DNA of 64,000 nucleotides from Lachnospiraceae bacterium (lineage in GTDB: Bacteria > Bacillota > Clostridia > Lachnospirales > Lachnospiraceae). Below the pieces are notes generated by a model. The model saw only the letters and a program-made list of their open reading frames with translations, had not been told where the DNA came from and did no database searches. Location of the stretch: assembly GCA_021202465.1 (NCBI GenBank), contig JAJQCZ010000010.1, positions 62,001 through 126,000 on the forward strand, written 5' to 3'. Positions 57,711 through 64,000 of the stretch are shown here, in pieces (position 1 is the stretch's first letter; each line of letters opens with the position of its first letter). The position numbers were made by a program, and so were the translations under genes.

Positions 57711-57746
57711 TATTGTGGAGGGAAGTGGGGGAAACGGGCCGCACTC

Positions 57747-57776
57747 TTGACGTTTCCGCCGCGTTTTTTATATAAT
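57747..57776 (+). promoter_or_regulatory. Promoter of the glycerate kinase gene
   Basis: TTGACG (57747-57752), 18-nt spacer, TATAAT (57771-57776), 58 nt before the start. Confidence 0.8.
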
Positions 57777-57834
57777 GACACAAGGGACAAAAGCATTGGC
57801 TCCCGGTTTAAGTTGGGGGAAGGAAAGAATAATT

Positions 57835-59067
57835 ATGAACAAAGAAATGAGAATAGATGCGGATGATATCATATCATCGAGCATTCAGGCGGTTCTGCCC
57901 GATGCGGCGGTTGCCCGGGCGCTGAAAAACTTCCGGCCCGGCGGCCGCGTATTTCTTGTATCTGTGGGAAAAGCCGGATGGCAGATGGCCGCGGCAGCAC
58001 AGCATGTGCTGAAGAAGATCGATGGAGGAATTGTCATCACAAAATACGGACATATCAGAGGACAGCTGCCGGACGTTTCCTGCTTTGAAGCCGGTCATCC
58101 GGTCCCCGATAAGAACAGCTTCACCGCAACAGCCCGCGCCCTGAATCTCGTCTCGGATCTGACAGAAGAAGATACGGTCCTCTTCCTGTTCTCCGGCGGC
58201 GGCAGCGCCCTCTTCGAGAATCCCCTGATTTCCGGCGAAGAACTGCAGTCCGTCACAAAGCAGCTGCTGGCCTGCGGTGCAGACATTGTCGAAATCAACA
58301 CCATCCGTAAGCGCCTCTCCGGCGTCAAGGGAGGCCGCTTCGCTCAGGCCTGCACTCCGGCGAAGGTCTTCTCCATCGTACTCAGCGGCATCCTCGGCGA
58401 CCCGCTCGACATGATCGCCAGCGGCCCGGCCTGTCCCGATACTTCCACCTGTGAACAGGCGCTGGCCATCGCAGAGAAATATCAGCTAACGCTCTCCGAA
58501 CCGGCACGGCGTCTGCTGGCGCAGGAAACACCCAAAACACTGGATAACGTGACGACCCGGATCACCGGCAGCGTGCGCGAGCTCTGTCACGCCGTAGCCG
58601 CCCGGTGCCGGGAACTGGGCTATGAACCCGTTTTGCTGACCGATCAGCTCTGCTGCGAGGCCCGCGAGGCCGGAAGCCTGCTCGCCAGCATTCTCCGCAC
58701 CCATGCCGGGGACGAACGCTCCCTGGCCTTCATCGCCGGCGGGGAGACCGTCGTACATCTCACGGGGCACGGACTCGGCGGGAGGAATCAGGAGCTGGCG
58801 CTGGCCGCCGCGCCAGGCCTCGCCGGGCTGCGAAACGCCGCCGTCTTCAGCATCGGTTCCGACGGAACCGACGGCCCCACTGATGCGGCCGGAGGATATG
58901 TCGATGAGACTACAATGGCAGAGCTCGCTGCCCGGAGCATCCGGGTTCATGAGGTTCTGACGGATAACGACGCCTACCATGCACTGAAGGCTGTCGGCGG
59001 CCTGATTGTCACCGGCCCGACCGGGACGAATGTCAATGATGTAGCAGTCGGGTTACTGCGGAGATAG
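57835..59067 (+). CDS. Glycerate kinase, MOFRL family (glycerate 2-kinase type)
   Basis: Phosphorylates D-glycerate, probably at the 2-position, linking it to glycolysis. 410 residues with an N-terminal DUF4147 region (F-S-G-G-G-S-A-L near residue 120) and a C-terminal MOFRL domain (G-G-E-T-V-V-H-L, G-L-G-G-R-N-Q-E-L, G-S-D-G-T-D-G-P-T-D-A-A-G). ATG at 57835 after AGGAAAG; the frame is open further upstream but overlaps the promoter. Monocistronic; no glycerate or tartrate pathway partners nearby. Confidence 0.92.
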   Translation: MNKEMRIDADDIISSSIQAVLPDAAVARALKNFRPGGRVFLVSVGKAGWQMAAAAQHVLKKIDGGIVITKYGHIRGQLPDVSCFEAGHPVPDKNSFTATARALNLVSDLTEEDTVLFLFSGGGSALFENPLISGEELQSVTKQLLACGADIVEINTIRKRLSGVKGGRFAQACTPAKVFSIVLSGILGDPLDMIASGPACPDTSTCEQALAIAEKYQLTLSEPARRLLAQETPKTLDNVTTRITGSVRELCHAVAARCRELGYEPVLLTDQLCCEAREAGSLLASILRTHAGDERSLAFIAGGETVVHLTGHGLGGRNQELALAAAPGLAGLRNAAVFSIGSDGTDGPTDAAGGYVDETTMAELAARSIRVHEVLTDNDAYHALKAVGGLIVTGPTGTNVNDVAVGLLRR

Positions 59068-59110
59068 AGAGAGGGGCCGGGCAGCAATACATGCCGTCCG
59101 GCCCCTCTCT
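59066..59110 (+). terminator. Stem-loop after the glycerate kinase gene
   Basis: Perfect 13-bp GC-rich stem, arms 59068-59080 and 59098-59110, followed by ATACCTTCTATT, a poor T-tract. It begins at the stop codon and lies before the convergent XRE gene. Confidence 0.65.
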
Positions 59111-59129
59111 ATACCTTCTATTCCCGTTT

Positions 59130-59762
59130 TTAATCAAACAATTCGGCGATCTCGCATTTTAATGCTTTTGCCAGCCGCACGATCGTATCGAATTGTGCTT
59201 TGTTCAGGTCCTTACTCTTTCGCTCATAGGCCCGGATTGTATTCAGGGGCACACCGGATTCATTTGCCAGCGCTTCCTGCGTCAGCCCGCAATGCTTCCG
59301 GATTGTTTTCAGTCTGCTCTCATAAGCAGTAAAATGAGCGTCCATCACTTCATAGCTTTTCTGAATATCCGCTTCATGTAATGTCCCGTAAAGACCGAGA
59401 AGTTCCTCATAGGGTACTGTATCAAGAATTTTTTTAAAAGTTCTCCCGGAATACCACTGATAATGCGTCAGCATCCAGCCGACCCAGTATTCAGGGCTTC
59501 GGTCATAGCTTTCCACGAGATCTGCGTTGCAGCTTTCCCCCGTTGTTTTTTCCATGACCTCCAGGAAAAGCTCCAATCCGCTCTTCCCTGACAGGTATTT
59601 GGGATTGCCGTTTTCAATCTGTCCGGCAATGCCCGACTGGACAAATCGTTCTAAAAATTCTGTGCCGTTTATGCCAAACTCCAGAACGGCGTCATGAAGC
59701 ATCTGACCAACAGCGCGGGAAACCTTACTCAGATATAACGGACTGTAAGCGTGGGTCGTCAT
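59130..59762 (-). CDS. XRE-type HTH regulator paired with DUF3990 (antitoxin-like)
   Basis: Product of 210 residues with a C-terminal HTH (about 152-207: I-R-K-H-C-G-L-T-Q-E-A-L-A-N-E-S-G-V-P-L-N-T-I-R-A-Y-E-R) and an N-terminal helical domain with F-L-E-R-F-V-Q-S-G-I and Y-D-R-S-P-E-Y-W-V-G-W-M-L segments. The start overlaps the DUF3990 gene by 38 nt, so the pair is co-translated. An HTH partner behind a palindromic operator is the usual plan of a self-regulating toxin-antitoxin unit. Composition is AT-richer than the flanking genes. Confidence 0.8.
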   Translation of the reverse strand: MTTHAYSPLYLSKVSRAVGQMLHDAVLEFGINGTEFLERFVQSGIAGQIENGNPKYLSGKSGLELFLEVMEKTTGESCNADLVESYDRSPEYWVGWMLTHYQWYSGRTFKKILDTVPYEELLGLYGTLHEADIQKSYEVMDAHFTAYESRLKTIRKHCGLTQEALANESGVPLNTIRAYERKSKDLNKAQFDTIVRLAKALKCEIAELFD

Positions 59763-60426
59763 CCTTCATATCCTCCCTCATGATGTCGAGCACAAAGATA
59801 TCATTCATAAGCTGCTGCAGATTCTTCTTTCGACTGGCATAAGAAGCTCTTGCCATCTGATCCCATCTGGCTCTTTTGTAATAGTATTCACGGTAATCAG
59901 CCACCTCATATCCGATAAATTCGATCTGCCCGAAAGATCTTTCTGAAAGAAGCACAACCTGCTCACCAAGTGTTCCCAGCTTCATGGCAAGGTTCAAATC
60001 TCTCAGTGAGATCGTGTTATTCACAAAATCTTCCGCGAAAGAAAAATAAGAATCATCCGCGCGATAACCGACCATCACGTCCACGTTCGCCGTATCCGGC
60101 ATGAAGCGCGAGAGGATAAAATCTCTTGCATTTTTACCGACCGGAGAGGAGATGTCAAACCTTCTGTTTTCAAGCAAAATGGCCAGCCAGTTTAGAATAT
60201 TGAATTCCCCTCGTGTCAGATGCATCACATTCATTCCGTCCAGATGCAGCCGATACTGATTTGCATAGCCGTCGTTTCTGACAGGGCACGCCCATTCTCT
60301 GGCCAGTTCACTGTTCTCAGTGCAATAGAAACCCGGCCCGTAGTCATTGTATTTCTTCCCCACACCAAACTCCGGCACTTCAACGATCTGTTGTGAACCG
60401 TGATAAATGATCAGATTCTTCTCCAT
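59725..60426 (-). CDS. DUF3990 family protein (predicted ADP-ribosyltransferase-like fold), copy 2
   Basis: Product of 233 residues from the ATG at 60426, preceded by GGAGG with 5-nt spacing (a TTG 12 nt upstream overlaps that site). N-terminus L-I-I-Y-H-G-S, then G-P-G-F-Y-C-T-E and A-R-E-W-A, later V-G-Y-R-A-D-D-S-Y-F and G-E-Q-V-V-L-L-S-E-R. These align in order with the DUF3990 protein at 19.3 kb, but this copy has a C-terminal extension (G-Y-E-V-A-D-Y-R-E-Y-Y-Y-K-R and beyond). No signal peptide. Likely toxin or modifying enzyme of a two-gene unit; the activity is untested inference. Confidence 0.75.
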   Translation of the reverse strand: MEKNLIIYHGSQQIVEVPEFGVGKKYNDYGPGFYCTENSELAREWACPVRNDGYANQYRLHLDGMNVMHLTRGEFNILNWLAILLENRRFDISSPVGKNARDFILSRFMPDTANVDVMVGYRADDSYFSFAEDFVNNTISLRDLNLAMKLGTLGEQVVLLSERSFGQIEFIGYEVADYREYYYKRARWDQMARASYASRKKNLQQLMNDIFVLDIMREDMKDDDPRLQSVISE

Positions 60427-60440
60427 AGGCGCCTCCAAAG

Positions 60441-60456
60441 TGATACTGTGGTATTA
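60441..60456. promoter_or_regulatory. Second operator-like site in the DUF3990/XRE leader
   Basis: Sixteen bp matching the main palindrome at 12 positions, located between the start point and the DUF3990 ribosome site. Confidence 0.45.
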
Positions 60457-60466
60457 GTTTCGTTTC

Positions 60467-60495
60467 ATTGTAACACTATAGTATTACTTTGTCAA
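60467..60495 (-). promoter_or_regulatory. Promoter of the DUF3990/XRE unit
   Basis: On the minus strand TTGACA (60495-60490), 17-nt spacer, TACAAT (60472-60467). Near-consensus. Confidence 0.85.
60470..60487. promoter_or_regulatory. Palindromic operator in the promoter spacer
   Basis: Eighteen-bp near-perfect palindrome GTAAYACTATAGTRTTAC filling the spacer and touching the -10 box. Probably bound by the downstream XRE protein. Confidence 0.7.
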
Positions 60496-60522
60496 CGGGT
60501 GCGCAGTCCATACATTCATTTT

Positions 60523-62055
60523 TTACTCGTTTGCAGCCAGAATTTCCTGCGCGATCTCAGAATCAATGTCCATGATGACGACACGGCGGTTTTTCTTCGC
60601 CTCTGACTCGATGAATTTACTGGTGATATCGCCTTCAACCTCCCGGTCCTGTCCGCGCTCAAAGGGATCCGCTTCATAGCCCAGTCCGATGGTCTCGATC
60701 TGTGATTCCGGCACGCCGAATTCTTCAACCAGCAGATTCTTCACGGCTGCGGCCCGGCGCTCTGAAAGCTTCACACAGGATTCCTGTGTCCCGTCCGTCG
60801 CCGTGGTCCCGGCGATCAGGATGGAATGATCCGGATAGGCAAGAAGTGCCTCCGCGACAGGCTCCACAGCTTCCTTCGCCGCCTCCTCGTCAATGAATTC
60901 ATCGGAATTGATGACAAACTGCACGGTCGTGGAGTTAATCTCAAACGGCGTGGAGAAAATGAGGTCTTCCTCCTCTTCCTCAATCGTGGCCGTCTGCACT
61001 TCCGCATCCTCCGGCTCGCGGATGGTGAAGGTGTAGTCCGCTTCCTGATCCCACCTCGAATTGAGACAAATATAATACGTTGTATCCGCTGCCAGTTCAC
61101 CTGCCGAGAACGATGAAGCTGTCCCACTGGAATCCGCCGTTCCTCCGGAGGAGACTTCGCTGCCATATTCATCATACACGACCGCTTTTACGTACGTCGA
61201 CGATGTTGTCTCGTCTACCAGTGTTATGGTGTATTCACCGGATACAGCAGTCGTAAATGCATAATAATGATACCCGCTCTCTATGGAAGCAGCGATCTTC
61301 GCGCCAACAGGAGCAAAGCCGGCGTCATCCATATTTGTGGCGATCACGATCTTATTACTGGCCACTTCAACCGTGTCTGAGGTTTTAATGCCGGATGAGA
61401 TCTGGTTAAAATCGCGGATGATCAGCATAAAATTAGCTTCCTGAGACCACCTCGATGTTATGCGGATATAATACGTTGTGTTTTCTGACAGCTCGCCCGC
61501 CTCAAAAGTCGTAACGAGACCCAAAGAATCCGCCTGACCAGAAGAAAGCTCCGTCCCATAATCGTCATAAACTTTTGCTTCAACATACGTGGACTCAGCC
61601 GTTTTATCGAGCAGTGAGATTCGATAATCCGCCTCCGTATTGCTTCCCGTGGTAAAAGAGCACCAATAATAGCCGGAAGACATGGTGCCGTAGATCTTCG
61701 TATTCAAAGGCACCAGCACCGCATCATTCTGATTTGTCCCGAACTGGACTTCCGTGGAGGCATCCGCCGCTTCCGCTTCCAGCGCGTCTTCCGTCTCCTG
61801 CAATGCTTCAGTGCTCTCTGTTTCCTCCACCGTTGTCTCCACTTCGGTAGTTTCCGTCTCTGCCACCGTCGTTTCCGCTTCCGTGGTTTCCGCTTCCGTG
61901 GTTTCCGCTTCCGTGCTCTCTGTCTCTTCCGCCGTCGTAACCGCCTGCGTTGTCTCTATTTCCGCCGACGAGTCCTTCGCACTGCATCCGCTCACGCAAA
62001 GTATGGCAGCCAGCAATGCCGCCAGGCAGAGCATTCTGATCATTCTTTTCCGCAT
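60523..62055 (-). CDS. Lipoprotein with two beta-sandwich repeats and OmpA-like domain
   Basis: Secreted lipoprotein of 510 residues. Signal peptide with lipobox V-S-G-C (Cys24), then a Thr/Glu-rich linker with repeated T-T-E-A-E units (about 30-95), two related beta-rich domains (each with Y-D-(D/E)-Y-G-(T/S)-E-(L/V)-S-S-G and T-T-Y-Y-I), and a C-terminal OmpA/MotB domain with I-L-I-A-G-T-T-A-T-D-G, L-S-E-R-R-A-A-A-V and K-N-R-R-V-V-I. OmpA domains bind peptidoglycan, so the protein is probably anchored to both membrane and wall. ATG at 62055 chosen by signal peptide. Paralogue of the next gene. Confidence 0.85.
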   Translation of the reverse strand: MRKRMIRMLCLAALLAAILCVSGCSAKDSSAEIETTQAVTTAEETESTEAETTEAETTEAETTVAETETTEVETTVEETESTEALQETEDALEAEAADASTEVQFGTNQNDAVLVPLNTKIYGTMSSGYYWCSFTTGSNTEADYRISLLDKTAESTYVEAKVYDDYGTELSSGQADSLGLVTTFEAGELSENTTYYIRITSRWSQEANFMLIIRDFNQISSGIKTSDTVEVASNKIVIATNMDDAGFAPVGAKIAASIESGYHYYAFTTAVSGEYTITLVDETTSSTYVKAVVYDEYGSEVSSGGTADSSGTASSFSAGELAADTTYYICLNSRWDQEADYTFTIREPEDAEVQTATIEEEEEDLIFSTPFEINSTTVQFVINSDEFIDEEAAKEAVEPVAEALLAYPDHSILIAGTTATDGTQESCVKLSERRAAAVKNLLVEEFGVPESQIETIGLGYEADPFERGQDREVEGDITSKFIESEAKKNRRVVIMDIDSEIAQEILAANE

Positions 62056-62110
62056 GTTTTCATTCCTCTCCCGCATCTGTGATCTCTCTTTATATATTCG
62101 GAATCAACAG

Positions 62111-63208
62111 CTATTCTTCAATGATGGCCGCCGTTTCCACATCTTCCACGATACCAGCTGTTTCTTCCTCAATGATGGCCGCCGTCGCCCCCTCATTCAC
62201 GACCTCTGCGGTCTCCTCGATCGGAACCTCCGGTTCACGAATCGTAAAGGTATAGTCTGCTTCATTATCATATTGTGTGGAAATCCGAATATAATAGACG
62301 CAGCCCGTCGTCAACTCTCCCATAGAAAATGTCGATGCCGTTCCGCTATCATTGGCGTCACCGGAAGCAAGTTCTGTACCGTATTCGTCATATACATTTG
62401 CATAAACATGTCCTGTCGTTGACGTTTCATTCACAAGTGTCAGCATATATTCTCCAGATACTTCCGGGACAAAGGCAAAGTACTGGTATCCCCCTGTTGC
62501 GGTTGCTGCAATTTTCGACTCGACAGGAACGATACCGGCATCATCCTGATTGGATGCCAAAGTCACAGTATTAGAAACCGCTGTACCCTCTGTCTCCATA
62601 ATACTGGATATTTCGCTGTTAAAATTGCGGATCATCACCATGACAACGGCCGGATTTCCATATTGTGTTGACAGGCGGACATAATAGGTTGTATTCGCCG
62701 ACATTCCTTCCACGGAAAAGGTAGATGCCAGCCCGTTTCCTCCGGCATCACCAGAAGCAAGCTCCGTACCGTATTCGTCATATATATTTGCATAAACATG
62801 TCCTGTCGTTGACGTTTTATTGATCAGCGTGACCCGGTTATCCGCATTCGCGTCACTGTCTGTCGTAAACGAAAACCAGTAATACCCGTCGCCCAGGCTC
62901 CCGTACAGCTTCGTGTTCATGGGCATCTCGGCCGCCGAGTTCTGATTATCCCCAAAGTTGATCACTGTGCCGTCCCCGTCCACGTCCAGCACTACGGTGG
63001 ATTCTTCCGTTTCCGTCGCAGCCTCCGTCGTCGCTGCTTCCGTCACAGCTCCGGTTTCCTCAAGAGCTTCTGTCACTTCAGCCGTGGTCTCCGCCGTCGT
63101 CTCCGCAGCCTCTGTCGATTCCCCGGAATCCGACGCGCCGCAGCCGCTCAGCGCAAGCGCCGCCATCATCAGTACCGCCAGAAATGTCCCCAGCATTCTC
63201 TTTTTCAT
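62111..63208 (-). CDS. Lipoprotein with two beta-sandwich repeats, paralogue without OmpA domain
   Basis: Secreted lipoprotein of 365 residues: signal peptide, lipobox L-S-G-C (Cys23), Thr/Glu/Ala-rich linker (about 28-75), two repeats each carrying T-S-T-T-G-H-V-Y-A-N-(I/V)-Y-D-E-Y-G-T-E-L-A (positions about 140 and 280), and an acidic tail with repeated A-A-I-I-E-E. The repeats align with those of the downstream lipoprotein and resemble pre-peptidase C-terminal type beta-sandwich domains; that assignment is tentative. ATG at 63208 after AAAGGAG. Function unknown. Confidence 0.8.
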   Translation of the reverse strand: MKKRMLGTFLAVLMMAALALSGCGASDSGESTEAAETTAETTAEVTEALEETGAVTEAATTEAATETEESTVVLDVDGDGTVINFGDNQNSAAEMPMNTKLYGSLGDGYYWFSFTTDSDANADNRVTLINKTSTTGHVYANIYDEYGTELASGDAGGNGLASTFSVEGMSANTTYYVRLSTQYGNPAVVMVMIRNFNSEISSIMETEGTAVSNTVTLASNQDDAGIVPVESKIAATATGGYQYFAFVPEVSGEYMLTLVNETSTTGHVYANVYDEYGTELASGDANDSGTASTFSMGELTTGCVYYIRISTQYDNEADYTFTIREPEVPIEETAEVVNEGATAAIIEEETAGIVEDVETAAIIEE

Positions 63209-63228
63209 CTTCGTTACTCCTTTGAAAT

Positions 63229-64000
63229 TTAATTTATCTGATCCAGGCCCGAAAGGTCTGAAATATCCGTCCATGTAATTGCCTGATTCTCATCGGCAAA
63301 TGAATCCAACGTATCAAATGTATATGAAATCGTATCTCCGTTGGCAAGCTCGCCGGACCGGATGGTCACCCGGCAGAAATCTATCTCTCCCGTTGCGGGG
63401 TAATAATACGTCTGTCCGTAAAATCCATCCCCGTCTGCAGCCAGGTATGCGGTCATCACCGACACATTCCCATTGACCTGCTGCAGAACGCCGGATTCCA
63501 CATCGAAGACCAGGCAGTCATAATAATAAAGAAGCCTTGCTCCGTATGGCTCATACGTATATAGAGCCCCTACAACCAGTTCCGGAATCCCGTCGGCATC
63601 CAGATCTGCTGTGAAATAATAACGTTCATCGCCCTCCAGATCCGTCTCGAAGGTTCCGGATTCCGTACTTGCTTCTGCGTCCGGGAAGGTATATTTCCCG
63701 TCAGCAGCATCCTGCAGCACACTCTCATAGAGTGCCCGCAGGGAATCCGAGTCAGAGGAAGTGTCGGCAGCCTGTTCCGCCTCGCTCTCCGCAGCCGACG
63801 AGCTTCCCGCTGCGTCAGCCTCCGTAATACTTACGATCCGGAAGTTCCCGTCGGCATTCCTGTTCAGGCAGGCGGTTTTATCAACATCCGTCGTACTGGA
63901 GAACTCATAATCATCCACTTCTTTATGGAAGTGAAAGTGTACGGTCATTTCCTCTTCCGTATAATATGCGTCCGTAATCTCCGCCGTCGCAGTGAAGTTT
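63229..64000 (-). CDS. Unrecognised secreted-type protein, 5' partial
   Basis: The frame is open to the window edge with coding-like residues (E-I-T-D-A-Y-Y-T-E-E-E before the internal Met), so the start lies outside. Visible: a H-F-H-F-H-K-E-V-D-D-Y-E-F segment, a Ser/Ala/Glu linker near the middle, and a C-terminal domain with Y-Y-F-T-A-D-L-D-A-D-G-I-P-E-L-V-V-G, a calcium-loop-like D-x-D-x-D-G motif. It ends 21 nt before the lipoprotein start, so the three genes probably form one unit. No family recognised. Confidence 0.7.
   Translation of the reverse strand, partial: NFTATAEITDAYYTEEEMTVHFHFHKEVDDYEFSSTTDVDKTACLNRNADGNFRIVSITEADAAGSSSAAESEAEQAADTSSDSDSLRALYESVLQDAADGKYTFPDAEASTESGTFETDLEGDERYYFTADLDADGIPELVVGALYTYEPYGARLLYYYDCLVFDVESGVLQQVNGNVSVMTAYLAADGDGFYGQTYYYPATGEIDFCRVTIRSGELANGDTISYTFDTLDSFADENQAITWTDISDLSGLDQIN

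Overview
The window reads as a chromosomal segment of a Gram-positive, anaerobic Clostridia-type bacterium, most likely Lachnospiraceae. The grounds are the gene orders hrcA-grpE-dnaK-dnaJ-prmA, ireB-ruvX-DUF1292-RNase J and mraZ-rsmH-ftsL-PBP-PBP-mraY-murD-ftsW...ftsZ-spoIIGA-sigE-sigG, strong AGGAGG-type ribosome sites, a class III fructose bisphosphatase, a CIRCE/HrcA heat-shock promoter and Lachnospiraceae-style lipoproteins with Thr/Glu-rich linkers. Genus cannot be fixed from sequence alone. The core is GC-rich and most genes lie on the minus strand.

Layout. 1-4.4 kb (plus strand): a 5'-truncated MATE transporter, an unrecognised HTH-like protein and a STAND (NB-ARC plus TPR) ATPase. 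4.5-18.7 kb (minus): a tRNA-modification, RNA-decay and repair string (rsmE, nifS-like desulfurase, thiI, mtaB, ireB, ruvX, DUF1292, RNase J, short MltG-like protein, U32 protein, M16C protease, era, recO), interrupted only by a plus-strand HPr-like gene. 18.8-27.8 kb (minus): an AT-rich insert between prmA and rsmE, genes that are usually adjacent. It holds a ROK regulator, a Cys-type sulfatase, a TctABC transporter, a TauE/SafE-type exporter, a sulfatase-maturating radical SAM enzyme (frameshifted) and a DUF3990 gene pair. 27.9-34 kb: prmA and the heat-shock operon. 34-42.3 kb: phospholipase-C-fold protein, galE, a small membrane ORF, broken ggt and marR genes, metY and fbp. 42.3-57.5 kb: the division and cell-wall cluster running into the mother-cell sporulation operon, ending in a truncated sigG. 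57.8-64 kb: glycerate kinase, a second DUF3990 gene paired with an XRE regulator behind a well-defined operator/promoter, and a run of secreted lipoproteins, one with an OmpA domain.

How the genes work together. The insert looks like a ROK-controlled sulfatase locus: substrate-binding protein and TctAB import, Cys-type sulfatase with its formylglycine-forming enzyme, and a sulfur-oxyanion exporter. The promoter lies between two perfect copies of a 20-bp site 84 bp apart. The division cluster supplies lipid II and septal synthesis, and the sigE operon behind ftsZ carries a Spo0A-like promoter with an unusual -35/-10 gap.

A second theme is gene damage. rsmE, the sulfatase-maturating enzyme and ggt have single frameshifts in or beside short homopolymers, marR has one in-frame stop, and sigG lacks sigma regions 3 and 4. 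The homopolymer cases may be read or assembly errors; the sigG truncation and marR stop are harder to explain that way. No rRNA, tRNA, CRISPR array, prophage or intact insertion sequence was seen.
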